A DNA stretch of 64,000 nt from JBEKCB01 sp052139675 (lineage in GTDB: Bacteria > Planctomycetota > Brocadiia > CAIUPP01). Location of the stretch: the NCBI GenBank assembly GCA_052139675.1, contig JBKQWE010000003.1, positions 1 through 64,000 on the forward strand, given 5' to 3'. The translations under genes and the position numbers were made by a program. The number at the start of each line of letters is the position of its first letter. Within the stretch, counting starts at the first letter, position 1. Of this stretch, positions 1-7,880 are shown one piece after another. The notes under the pieces were generated by a model, which searched no databases, was not told the DNA's origin, and saw only the letters and a program-made list of their open reading frames with translations.

Positions 1-864
1 TATCTTCTCCTGAACATCCACGGCGGACTGGCGGCGGCGTGGAAGATCGCGGGCCAGGCGGGACGGCTGAACGTGTTTAACTTCGATCTGAACCTGGCCG
101 ACCCGAAGACGTTCTGGGCGGGGACGACGAACGCGTTCTTTGTGGCGCTGGCGGTATTCGGGGCGGACCAGGAACTCGTGCAACGGCTCCTCACGGTGCG
201 GACGCGGCGGTCGAGCCAGAAGGCGCTCGTCGCGACGATCCTTGCCGCCCTGCCGCTCCTCTGCTGTTACCTGGCGCTGGGGACGCTGCTCTTCGTGTTC
301 TACGAGCAGCGCGGCCAACCGGCGCTGGGAAAGCCGGACGAAATCGTCGGATATTGCGTGACGCACGCGCTGCCCGCCGGGCTTAAAGGCCTGGTCCTCG
401 CGGCGATCGTGCTGACCAGCATTGACTCGCCGCTGAGCTCGCTTTCCACGTCCTTCGTCACGAACCTGTACCGCCCGCTGATCCACAAATCCGGCTCGGA
501 GAGACATTACCTCTGGGTCTCGCGCGCGGGCATCCTGGGCTTCGGGCTGATCCTCATCGCCCTGGCGCTGGCGTGCCGGTCGGTCGAGAAGGCGCTGTGG
601 CTGGCGTTCCAGATCGTCAGCATCCTCAGCGGCAGCACGCTGGGCGTTTTCCTGCTCGGCATCCTGACGAAGCGGCGCTCGAACGCGGCAAACGTCGTCG
701 CGATGGTCCTCAGCGCGGTGACCTGCGCAGAGCTGTTTTTCCTCTCCGCAACGCACGTCATTTCGCTCGGCTGGAGCTGGCTGATCGTCATCGGCACGGT
801 CGAGACGTTCGTGCTGGCGTACCTGCTCGGGCCGGAGATGGAGCGGGAAGCGCCGCCGGCCTGA
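1..864 (+). CDS. Sodium:solute symporter (SSS family), 3' part
   Basis: The reading frame is open from base 1, so the N-terminus lies outside the window; a GTG at 73 is internal and not a believable start. About 287 residues remain, with alternating hydrophobic segments and short charged loops. The frame-1 start (LLLNIHGGLAAAWKIAGQAG) and the segment around FGADQELVQRLLTVR are typical of the C-terminal half of sodium/solute symporters, inner-membrane carriers that take up sugars, amino acids or organic acids with Na+. The next segments (VLTSIDSPLSSLSTSFVTNL and the helix ending in GILTKRRS) also fit. The substrate cannot be read from this part. It is followed by a separately promoted gene on the same strand. 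Confidence 0.85.
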   Translation, partial: YLLLNIHGGLAAAWKIAGQAGRLNVFNFDLNLADPKTFWAGTTNAFFVALAVFGADQELVQRLLTVRTRRSSQKALVATILAALPLLCCYLALGTLLFVFYEQRGQPALGKPDEIVGYCVTHALPAGLKGLVLAAIVLTSIDSPLSSLSTSFVTNLYRPLIHKSGSERHYLWVSRAGILGFGLILIALALACRSVEKALWLAFQIVSILSGSTLGVFLLGILTKRRSNAANVVAMVLSAVTCAELFFLSATHVISLGWSWLIVIGTVETFVLAYLLGPEMEREAPPA

Positions 865-886
865 TCAGCGATCGAATGCCCCCTCT

Positions 887-914
887 TTGCTTATGCACCA
901 ATAGAAGGTACAAT
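887..914 (+). promoter_or_regulatory. Candidate sigma70-type promoter
   Basis: TTGCTT (887-892) and TACAAT (909-914) are separated by 16 bases in an A/T-rich gap just after the symporter gene. This would place a start site near 921, about 65 bases before the ATG at 987. It rests on motif match only. Confidence 0.4.
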
Positions 915-986
915 ATAGTCTGAAGCTTCGTGACGCGCGTGGCCCCGGTCGCGCGGAAAATCCGATTTAAGCTGAAGGGATGGCAG

Positions 987-1838
987 ATGGACAAGTTTCC
1001 CCGAACCATGGTCGGCGGTGTTTCCATGCCGCGGATGATCGTCGGGACGAATTGGTTCCTCGGCTGGTCGCACCAGAGCGGGGCGAAGAACAATTTCATC
1101 AAGTCCTTCCAGACGCGCGAGCGGATCGCCGAGCTGCTCGGGGTCTTCCTGGACGCCGGCGTGGACGCGATCATGAGCCCGATTTCGCCGATGCTGCGCG
1201 ACGCGATCCGCGACGCGGAAGACCGCGCCGGCCGCAAGATGATCTCGATCCTCACTCCCGATTTCAACCTGACGGCGGGCGGACCGCCGGAGCAGGAACC
1301 TGAGCGCGTGTTCGACGTCTGCCGCGAAATGGGCGCCACGTTCTGCATGCCGCACCAATGCGTGACCGACGCGCTCACCGACCGGCGCGCGCGCGTGATC
1401 CGCGACCTCGACCGCTACACGAAGATGATCCGTGACCGCGGCATGATCCCCGGCCTTTCCACGCACATGCCGGAAGTCGTCCCCTACGCCGATGCCATGA
1501 ATGCGGACGTCGAGACCTACATCCAGATCTACAACGCCGCCGGCTTCCTGATGCAGATCGAGGTGGACTGGGTCATGAAGATCATCGCCGAGGCGAAGAA
1601 GCCGGTGATGACCATCAAGCCCTTCGCCGCCGGCCGGCTCATCGTCCCCGTCGGCCTCGCCTTCGTCTGGAGCACCATCCGCGAGCAGGACATGGTCACC
1701 GTCGGCACGACCACGCCGGACGAAGCGAAGGAAGTCATCTCCATTTCGCTCGACCTCCTCAGCCGCCGTCAACCGTCCATCGAACTCCAGAAGTCCCGGA
1801 GCAAACGGTCGCTCGAGCCGGCGAGGAGCAGAGCGTAA
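987..1838 (+). CDS. Aldo/keto-reductase-like TIM-barrel protein, unknown substrate
   Basis: ATG 987 is chosen over upstream in-frame codons because GAAGGGA lies 6 bases before it; the protein is 283 residues. Alternating hydrophobic strands and amphipathic helices suggest a TIM barrel. Near the C-terminus, TIKPFAAGRL followed by FVWS and VTVGTTTPDEAKE resembles the phosphate-binding end of aldo/keto-reductase-like barrels (KP-x-A-G-x-L ... VGT). The N-terminal half (VGTNWFLGWSHQS, GVDAIMSPIS, THMPEVVPYADAMN) does not match a family I can name. No signal peptide is visible, so it is probably cytosolic. The neighbours (symporter, secreted beta-helix and DUF4091 proteins) suggest carbohydrate-related metabolism, but this is inference. 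Confidence 0.7.
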   Translation: MDKFPRTMVGGVSMPRMIVGTNWFLGWSHQSGAKNNFIKSFQTRERIAELLGVFLDAGVDAIMSPISPMLRDAIRDAEDRAGRKMISILTPDFNLTAGGPPEQEPERVFDVCREMGATFCMPHQCVTDALTDRRARVIRDLDRYTKMIRDRGMIPGLSTHMPEVVPYADAMNADVETYIQIYNAAGFLMQIEVDWVMKIIAEAKKPVMTIKPFAAGRLIVPVGLAFVWSTIREQDMVTVGTTTPDEAKEVISISLDLLSRRQPSIELQKSRSKRSLEPARSRA

Positions 1839-1874
1839 CCGCCGGCCGCGCGGCCGCAATTGGAGGGCGCTCAA

Positions 1875-3116
1875 ATGGGAAATCCCGGACCTGCGGACGG
1901 ACAGCCGATGGAGGCCGAGGCGCGCAGGACGCGGCGCGATTTCCTCGTCGCGGCGGGCGCGGTGGGCGCGGGAATGCTGCTGGCCGGCTCCGGCGGCGTC
2001 GCGGCGGCGGCGGATGAGAAGAATGCCGGGGAAAGGAGCGAGCCAGTGGCTGCGAGAAATACCCTCAACGTGCGAGACTTCGGCGCAACGGGGGACGGCA
2101 AGACCGACGATACCAAGGCGATTCAGAAGGCCCTGGATTCCGCGGCCGGCGCGCAGGGAACGGTTTTTGTGCCGGAAGGCTCGTACATGTCCGGCGAACT
2201 GAGAATGTCGCCCGGCACAGCCCTGTGCGGTTTTCCGGTATGGAGCTATCGCCACAGCCAGGGCGCCGTCATTCGCCTGAACGACAGCTCCGCAAAGTGC
2301 CTGCTGAATCTCACCGGGGCTTACGGCGCCCTGGTGAACGGTGTCTGCTTCCACGGCGGCAAGCTCGGAGGCGAGCGCGCGATCCACGGCATCATGATTG
2401 ACAAGCCGGATTACGGCTCGCAGGAGGACACGCCTCGGATTGACGGATGCCGGGTCGAGCAGTTCACCGGCGACGGCATTCGCCTTGAGCGGATCTGGTG
2501 CTTCTCCGTCCGGCACAGCCACTCCGTCCACAACGGCGGCTGCGGCCTGCGCGTGCGCGGCTGGGACGGGTTCATCCTGGACAACTGGTTCTCGGGAAAC
2601 GCGATGGCGGGTTACGGCGCCTACGACGAGAGCGCCTCGAACACGCTGACCGCGAACCGGATCGAATGGAACCGGCAGGGCGGGATACTGATCCACGGCG
2701 GCTCGACTTATAACATCACCGGAAACTACATTGACCGTTCCGGCCGATGCGGCATCGCCCTGCTGCCGAGGGGCGAAAGCCACTGCGGCGTTATCACCGC
2801 GACCGGCAACGTGATCTATCGGAGCGGCAAACCGGACTGGGGCAAAGAGAGCGACTACGACAGCGCGCACGCGCGGTTCGAAGAGGTGCGCGGTCTCGCC
2901 TTCATCGGCAATGCCATGACCGCCGGAAGGGATGACGGCAACCGAGGCGCGTTGTCGCCCGATTACTCGATCGTGGTCCGCCGGTTGGCCAGTTCGGTCA
3001 TCAAGGACAACGTCATGCACGAGGGATCGCTCAAAGGGCTGGTCGTTGACCTCGGGGAACATGACGCCGAGACGGTGGTCATCAAGGACAACGTCGGCAC
3101 ATTGCAGAAGGCCTGA
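1875..3116 (+). CDS. Tat-exported right-handed beta-helix protein (pectate-lyase-3-like)
   Basis: ATG 1875 follows GGAGGG by 7 bases; an upstream in-frame TTG is less likely. The 413-residue product begins with a twin-arginine signal: RRTRRDFLV followed by a hydrophobic Ala/Gly stretch, within about the first 50 residues. The mature part opens with NVRDFGATGDGKTDDTKAIQ, the usual entry of the pectate-lyase-superfamily (Pectate_lyase_3) beta-helix found in polysaccharide lyases, glycosidases and epimerases. The remainder has the repeated short N-x-I/V-x-x-N/S-G turns of a beta-helix. It would act in the periplasm or outside the cell on a polysaccharide. The substrate cannot be predicted. Confidence 0.8.
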   Translation: MGNPGPADGQPMEAEARRTRRDFLVAAGAVGAGMLLAGSGGVAAAADEKNAGERSEPVAARNTLNVRDFGATGDGKTDDTKAIQKALDSAAGAQGTVFVPEGSYMSGELRMSPGTALCGFPVWSYRHSQGAVIRLNDSSAKCLLNLTGAYGALVNGVCFHGGKLGGERAIHGIMIDKPDYGSQEDTPRIDGCRVEQFTGDGIRLERIWCFSVRHSHSVHNGGCGLRVRGWDGFILDNWFSGNAMAGYGAYDESASNTLTANRIEWNRQGGILIHGGSTYNITGNYIDRSGRCGIALLPRGESHCGVITATGNVIYRSGKPDWGKESDYDSAHARFEEVRGLAFIGNAMTAGRDDGNRGALSPDYSIVVRRLASSVIKDNVMHEGSLKGLVVDLGEHDAETVVIKDNVGTLQKA

Positions 3117-3143
3117 AAACCCGGCGAGGTTGCGACGCCGGAC

Positions 3144-3569
3144 CTACCACTCCAGCGCGTTGGGGAACCTCGGGATGAGGAACTGCTTCTCCTCGACGAG
3201 CCCGGTCTGCGAAAAGAGCTTCGCGGTGAGGGCGATGTCGCCTTCGGGCGGGATCGGGATGACGCAGGTCCCCTCGCGCGCGCTCGGGGCGAAGGTGTAA
3301 AGCGACGTGCCGCAGACGATCTGGATGCGAAGGCCGCCGAGCGCGCGAGCGGCGACGTTGAGCCTGAAATCCATCGGCAGCGCGACGGCGCCGCTGGACA
3401 GCAGTTCATCGCGCGGATGGATGTCGAAGGCGTTCTTCTCCTGCACGGTCACCGATCCGGTTTCAGCCAGGAACCGGACTTCAAATCCCCGCGGCTGCGG
3501 CGGCGGCGTTTGGCAGCCTGCGGCGAGCAGCACGAGCGCCAGGCCGACCCACCATCGCACGCGCGCCAT
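3144..3569 (-). CDS. Small lipoprotein of unknown function
   Basis: The product begins MARVRWWVGLALVLLAAGC, a short lipoprotein signal peptide with lipobox LAAGC, so the mature protein of about 120 residues is probably tethered to a membrane. ATG 3569 is preferred because AAAGG lies about 7 bases upstream and the signal is then compact. An alternative ATG at 3605 forms an ATGA overlap with the stop of the DUF4091 gene upstream and would add 12 mostly polar residues. Either way it is co-transcribed with that gene. The mature part looks beta-rich and has no motif I recognise. Confidence 0.6.
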   Translation of the reverse strand: MARVRWWVGLALVLLAAGCQTPPPQPRGFEVRFLAETGSVTVQEKNAFDIHPRDELLSSGAVALPMDFRLNVAARALGGLRIQIVCGTSLYTFAPSAREGTCVIPIPPEGDIALTAKLFSQTGLVEEKQFLIPRFPNALEW

Positions 3570-3601
3570 TCGCTGCCTTTCGGTTTCAATCGAGGCCGTC
3601 T

Positions 3602-5509
3602 TCATCTCGCCGCGTCCATCAACTTGAGAATATGCCACGCCAGCCGGCCGCGCCAGATTTGGGCGGTATCGGGCGAGACGACCGTCACCGGATCGCGCTC
3701 ATTGATGGAGAACCGCGCGATCATGTCCGCCAGCTCCTGCCGGGCCACCGCCACGTCGTCCGGCTTCGCCCCCTGCTTCTCGCGGCAGAGCCGTTCGAGC
3801 GTCCGCACGTAGCGCACGTCGTCCACCGCCGCGCGAAAGCCTTCCCATGCCACCGTCGGCAGCGGGCCGTCCGGGCTCGGATAGGCGAACGATCCATGCG
3901 CGCCGGGCGCGTTGAACCGCGCCGCCGTGCCGTTTTCCGGACGAGACGCGCCCGTCGCGCTCGACTCGCCGGCGAACAAGTCGTCGTACATGCCGCCGGG
4001 TCCGGGCCACTGATACGCCCATTCCAGCGCGCCCGCCGCGCCGATGCGCAACAGGTACCAGCCGAACCGCATGCGGTTGAAATGAGCGTCCGTGAAGCTG
4101 GCCGCGCCGCAAATCCAGACCTGCTTCACGCCGGCTTGCTTGTCGTCGTCGAGGACGTGCGATCCGATCGCATCGCTGTGGCAGGCCACGTCCAGCTTGC
4201 CTTTGAACCGGCCGGACTGATCCGCGCCATGCGGCCCGCCGTTGACGAACAGGAACGTGAGGTCGTCGAGTTTCCGCGCCACCGCCAGGTATCGCTCGCA
4301 GGCCCTAGCGAGTTCCTCCGTGTCGCTCGGCCTGCCCAGGACGCAGACGTACGGTTCCGGGAGCTGCGCCTCCCTGAACCGGCCGACGCCGGCGCTCAGA
4401 GCGGCATCATAGATGCGGTCGAACAGCCCCGTGCCGGGCCGGACGCGGTCCGCATCGAAGAGCTTCGGGTCCTGATGATTCCAGAGCTGCAGCAGCTCCT
4501 TCGAGAGCTCGGTGAAGTCCGAATCGCCGAACCACACGCAGCGGGTCCGATCGAAGCCGGCCTCCCTGGCCGAGTTCAACTCCTCGTCGAGAGAGGTGAA
4601 CGTGGCCAAGTCGCCCTCGCCGGGCTGCGAGGCGTCGAACACCGGCTCGATATCTTCGCCGCTCCCGCGCAAAGCCAGCTTCATCGGCGACGACACGGTC
4701 AGGCAATTCATCCCATGCTCGCGCTGATCCACGAGGTGTTTCATCCGCTGGCCGGGAATCACCTCGCCTTCGCCGAACGCCTTGAGCCAGTCACGATAGA
4801 GCGCGTAGAAGACGCCGTAGCTAAGGCCCGGAGGATCGAGCTCGAACGGCAGCACGCGCAGCGCGATCTCACGAGTGGCCGAAGGCCGGCCCTTCGCGCG
4901 AAATGTCGCCGTGCCGCGATAGACGCCCGGAACCGCGTCCTTCGGCGCGAACAGCGTCAGCCAATACTGGCGCGTCAGGCCCTTGGCCATCGCGGTCGGA
5001 TGCGCGGCTTCGAGAATTTCAGGGACGAGATGGTACGTTTTCGCCGCGCGATCCGCAGCCCGGCGCTGAATCCAGAGTTGCCGCACGTCAATGTTCTGCG
5101 TCCCGAGGAGTTTTCCGCCCGGCCCGACCAGGTCGCTCACCGTGAGCGCGGCGTCCTCGAGGTCCTCGAGCGGTCGGACGCAAAGCAGGATCGGTTCGTA
5201 TTGGCCGAGCGCTGCGAAGGTGATGATCGGCCGGTCAATTTCGAATCGGAACGGCACGTCGCAGACCTGCGGCGCGCCCATCGGGTTGCGTGAGAAAAGT
5301 ACGTAGCCGGCGGCGCGTTCCGCGTCGGTCAGGGCCGGCAGAACGGCCGCGGCGGACGTGACGTCCTTCCAGCCCCGGGGGTTTTCCAGGCGGTCCGCGT
5401 AACCGGGCACGCGCCGGCCGAACGCCTGGAAACCCGGCGGTGCCTCCTGCGCGCCAACCGCCGCGCACAGGACGATCCCGGCGCCGATCACGCCCCACTG
5501 AATCCGCAT
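3602..5509 (-). CDS. Secreted DUF4091-type glycoside-hydrolase-like protein
   Basis: ATG 5509 begins MRIQWGVIGAGIVLCAAVGA, a signal peptide; an upstream in-frame start would add polar residues ahead of it. The protein is about 635 residues. An N-terminal beta-sandwich-like region of about 250 residues precedes a barrel-like region with VFYALYRDW, HGMNCLTV and WFGDSDF. The C-terminal TVAWEGFRAAVDDVRYVRTL strongly resembles the end of DUF4091 / GH123-like proteins (WEGxREGxDDxRYxxTL). Such proteins are presumed to act on amino-sugar glycans outside the cell. The exact activity is not established for this subfamily. It forms an operon with the lipoprotein downstream. Confidence 0.75.
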   Translation of the reverse strand: MRIQWGVIGAGIVLCAAVGAQEAPPGFQAFGRRVPGYADRLENPRGWKDVTSAAAVLPALTDAERAAGYVLFSRNPMGAPQVCDVPFRFEIDRPIITFAALGQYEPILLCVRPLEDLEDAALTVSDLVGPGGKLLGTQNIDVRQLWIQRRAADRAAKTYHLVPEILEAAHPTAMAKGLTRQYWLTLFAPKDAVPGVYRGTATFRAKGRPSATREIALRVLPFELDPPGLSYGVFYALYRDWLKAFGEGEVIPGQRMKHLVDQREHGMNCLTVSSPMKLALRGSGEDIEPVFDASQPGEGDLATFTSLDEELNSAREAGFDRTRCVWFGDSDFTELSKELLQLWNHQDPKLFDADRVRPGTGLFDRIYDAALSAGVGRFREAQLPEPYVCVLGRPSDTEELARACERYLAVARKLDDLTFLFVNGGPHGADQSGRFKGKLDVACHSDAIGSHVLDDDKQAGVKQVWICGAASFTDAHFNRMRFGWYLLRIGAAGALEWAYQWPGPGGMYDDLFAGESSATGASRPENGTAARFNAPGAHGSFAYPSPDGPLPTVAWEGFRAAVDDVRYVRTLERLCREKQGAKPDDVAVARQELADMIARFSINERDPVTVVSPDTAQIWRGRLAWHILKLMDAAR

Positions 5510-5659
5510 CTCGCTATCGTCCTCGCTCGCTCCGCTCCAGCGTCCCGCAACCTTGGATGCGAGGAATCTTACATCCCGCCGTTGCAAACATCAACATCCC
5601 CGTCCGCTCGCTTCAGCGTTGCCGCGGCCTTGGAGCCCAGCAGAAGGCCGAGAAAATGC

Positions 5660-5686
5660 TTGACAGCGGCCATCCGGCCGTATAGT
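5660..5686 (+). promoter_or_regulatory. Candidate promoter for the FeeM-like gene
   Basis: TTGACA (5660-5665) and TATAGT (5681-5686) are 15 bases apart, slightly short but with strong hexamers. Transcription would start near 5693, giving a leader of about 100 bases before ATG 5792. Confidence 0.5.
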
Positions 5687-5699
5687 CTGGAGTCGTGTG

Positions 5700-5775
5700 G
5701 CCGACTGTCCATGGGGAGGACAGTCAAAACGGGAATCCCGGTCGAAGCAGGGACACTCTGTCCTTCCCGCTGTGT
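5700..5775 (+). promoter_or_regulatory. Hairpin-rich 5' leader
   Basis: Three stem-loops follow one another. The first pairs GACTGTCC with GGACAGTC perfectly around a loop containing GGGGA; the second is CGGGAATCCCG; the third pairs GGGACA with TGTCC. Each exposes or contains a GGA. The leader lies between a candidate promoter and the start of the N-acyltransferase gene. It may be a CsrA-type target or an uncharacterised cis-regulatory RNA. It does not match the conserved cores of the common riboswitches as I know them. Confidence 0.4.
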
Positions 5776-5791
5776 AGGGCGTGCCTTATCC

Positions 5792-6628
5792 ATGATCTCG
5801 AAGGATAGCGCAACTGCCGACGAGGTGCACCAGGGGGGAAACGGCGACCTCGTGATCCGGCCGGCGCATGACCGTGCCGAACTCGAAAGCGCCTACGAGC
5901 TGGTCTATCATAACTATCGCCCCCGCGATTACATTCCCGCCAATCCTTTTGGCCTTCGCCTCACGATTTTCAACGCGTTTCCGAGCAGCGTAACTTTCGT
6001 CGGAGTCATCCACAACCAGGTTATCGCCACGGTCTCCCTGATTCCCGACACGCCGATCGGGTTGCCCATGGACGAAATCTACCGCGAAGAAGTCCAGGCC
6101 CTGCGCGACGCCGGCCGGCGGCTGGTCGAGGTCACGATGCTCGCCGATCGCCGCCTGACGATTCGACGCTCGCTGGCGACGGTGCTGACGCTCATGAAGC
6201 TCGTCTTCGACTGCGCGGCCCTGTCGTTGAAAGCCACCGATCTGTGCATCACCGTCAACCCCCATCACGACAAGTTCTACCATGAGTACTTGCTCTTCAG
6301 CCCGCTCGGCGGCTTGCGCGCCTATCCGAGCGTGAGCGGCAATCCCGCCATCGCCCGGCGGCAGGACCTGGAGCGCGTCGAGGAGGAATTCCGCCGCCGG
6401 CGACCGTCGCTGTTGCACCGTTTCTTCGAGGACCGGACGCCCACGAGCCTGTTCGAACAGCGGTATCGCATGACGGCCGCCGACCTGCGCTACTTCTTCG
6501 TCGAACGCACGCACATCTTCCAGGAGTCGCCCCCCTACATGCTGAACCGGCTGCGAGATTACTACCCGGATTTCGACTGGGACGCGCTGGGGGCCGGTCG
6601 GTTCAGCGGATCACACGGCGATTCCTGA
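5792..6628 (+). CDS. FeeM-like N-acyl amino acid synthase (GNAT fold)
   Basis: ATG 5792 begins MISKDSATADEV; the open frame upstream is non-coding leader. The 278-residue product matches the general pattern of FeeM-like N-acyltransferases: IRPAHDRAELESAYELVYH, then an NPFGLR turn, TFVGVIHNQVIATVSLIPD, and RRLVEVTMLA before a long helix. Members are related to acyl-homoserine-lactone synthases and attach fatty-acyl groups to an amino acid or amine. Similar GNAT proteins also accompany exosortase systems, but none is visible here. No membrane segment is seen. It stands alone between divergently and convergently oriented neighbours, with its own promoter and leader. Confidence 0.7.
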   Translation: MISKDSATADEVHQGGNGDLVIRPAHDRAELESAYELVYHNYRPRDYIPANPFGLRLTIFNAFPSSVTFVGVIHNQVIATVSLIPDTPIGLPMDEIYREEVQALRDAGRRLVEVTMLADRRLTIRRSLATVLTLMKLVFDCAALSLKATDLCITVNPHHDKFYHEYLLFSPLGGLRAYPSVSGNPAIARRQDLERVEEEFRRRRPSLLHRFFEDRTPTSLFEQRYRMTAADLRYFFVERTHIFQESPPYMLNRLRDYYPDFDWDALGAGRFSGSHGDS

Positions 6629-6664
6629 ATGACCGACAGTGGGCCTGTTGAAGAAATCTCTGCG

Positions 6665-7744
6665 TCATTCCCGCGAATGCGGGAATCCAGAACCGGCCGC
6701 TGACAGAATCGCCTTCAGACGCTCCACGATCGTCTCCACGCGAATTTTCTTCATCCCTTCCGCGCTGAGTTTCTTGTCCGGCTGGAAGGTTTCATAGCTC
6801 TCGCCCGGCGGCAGAACCGTGTTCGACTTTTCCTGCGCGTACGGACCCCAGCGCATCGGATGGCAGGCCGGGACGGTGCAATAGAAGCCGAGCAGCCGCC
6901 GGTTGAGCGCCCGCGCGATGTGCAGCGGGCCGGTGCTGTTGGAGAGGAACAGGTCGCAGCCGGAAATCAGCGCCACAAGCTCGCTGAGCGAAAAAGCGCC
7001 CGTCGCATCCAGGAGCCTGCGCTTCGCGGCGGCGGCGAGTCCGCGATACAGCGCGGATTCGTCGGAGGTCCCGGTGACGATGATCTCGCCCGGAAACTCA
7101 AACGCGTCCATGAGCTTGCCGAAAGTCTCCAGCGGGAGGTCCACGGCGCTTTGGCCGCTGCCGGGATGGACGATGGTGTAACGAGCGATCTTCCTCTCGT
7201 CGAGGAACCGGCGAACGCGCAGCAGCGCCTTCTCGTCCGGCCGCAGGCGGAATTCAACTTCCTCGCGCGCCGGGACCGGGACGTAGCCGCGAATCATGTC
7301 GAGATTGTAATCCAGCTCGTGCCGCTTCGGCTGCCGGCGGCGCTGGAAGACCGGCACGTTGTAGCGCCAGGAATGCAGTCGCAGGCCGCTGCCCATCCGG
7401 AACGGAATCTTCGCGTCGCGGACGAGTCGCGCCACGTCGCCCTTGCTGTGGACGACGATGGCCAGATCGTACTTCTCCGTCCGGATTTCGCGCAGGCATC
7501 GGTCGTATGCCGCGCGGTCCTTCAGCGAGTCCGGGACGACCACGACCTTGCCCACGTCGGGATGGCCCGCCGCCAGAGGCGCGGTATAGCGCCGGAGCAG
7601 GAAGTGCACTTCGGCCTGCGGGAACCGCCGCCGGATCGCCGTCGCCATCGGCAGAGTCAGCACTACGTCGCCGATCCGATCGTTGCGGACGATCAGGATT
7701 TTCTTCGCCTCGTCGAGGCGAAAGCCGCCGCCGAAAATTCTCAT
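6665..7744 (-). CDS. Glycosyltransferase family 9 (heptosyltransferase-like)
   Basis: ATG 7744 begins MRIFGGGFRLDEAKKILIVR; 359 residues. The opening RNDRIGDVVLTLP and the C-terminal SNSTGPLHIARAL are the hallmark GT9 motifs (N-terminal GDxxLTLP turn and the nucleotide-sugar site with TGPxH). GT9 enzymes transfer ADP-heptose or related sugars to lipopolysaccharide core at the inner face of the inner membrane. The frame is open upstream through the antisense of tRNA-Gln into the integrase gene, so in the present arrangement a longer fused polypeptide is possible; see the findings. The last codons overlap a CCCGCGAATGCGGG palindrome that may act as terminator. Confidence 0.85.
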   Translation of the reverse strand: MRIFGGGFRLDEAKKILIVRNDRIGDVVLTLPMATAIRRRFPQAEVHFLLRRYTAPLAAGHPDVGKVVVVPDSLKDRAAYDRCLREIRTEKYDLAIVVHSKGDVARLVRDAKIPFRMGSGLRLHSWRYNVPVFQRRRQPKRHELDYNLDMIRGYVPVPAREEVEFRLRPDEKALLRVRRFLDERKIARYTIVHPGSGQSAVDLPLETFGKLMDAFEFPGEIIVTGTSDESALYRGLAAAAKRRLLDATGAFSLSELVALISGCDLFLSNSTGPLHIARALNRRLLGFYCTVPACHPMRWGPYAQEKSNTVLPPGESYETFQPDKKLSAEGMKKIRVETIVERLKAILSAAGSGFPHSRE

Positions 7745-7804
7745 GCCGGGCCCGTCCGCCTTGACTCCTGCGAGCCGAAGATTATAATAGACTCCAGCCT
7801 GCGC

Positions 7805-7878
7805 TGAGGATTGGTGTAATGGTAACACACCTGACTCTGGATCAGGCATTCCAGGTTCGAGTCCTGGATCCTCAGCCA
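7805..7878 (+). tRNA. tRNA-Gln (anticodon CTG)
   Basis: The acceptor stem TGAGGAT pairs with ATCCTCA. The D arm is GTGT...ACAC. The anticodon stem CCTGA/TCAGG encloses loop CTCTGGA with anticodon CTG at 7837-7839. The T arm CCAGG-TTCGAGT-CCTGG is perfect. Discriminator G is followed by an encoded CCA (7876-7878). The 3' part is the attachment site of the integrative element to its right; a second partial copy lies at 25274-25321. Confidence 0.96.
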
Positions 7879-7880
7879 TT
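7833..7880 (+). repeat. attL core repeat
   Basis: These 48 bases run from inside the anticodon stem to two bases past CCA and recur at 25274-25321. The only difference is G at 7859 against A at 25300, in the T-loop. Both are purines, so either version keeps a functional tRNA. With one further mismatch the match extends left to 7828. Confidence 0.9.

Noticed and set aside
891..3062. A 723-codon open frame on the minus strand opposite the AKR-like and beta-helix genes
   Set aside because: It is antisense to two genes with clear ribosome-binding sites and family motifs. Its Arg/Ala/Gly-rich translation has no domain pattern and reflects high GC.
3632..5293. Long plus-strand frame opposite the DUF4091 gene
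   Set aside because: The minus-strand gene has a signal peptide and the DUF4091 C-terminal motif; the plus frame is a GC-driven shadow.
5700..5775. Cobalamin riboswitch before the FeeM-like gene
   Set aside because: AACGGGAATCCCGGT looks like part of the core, but the B12 box GCCACTG and the remaining conserved stretches are missing.
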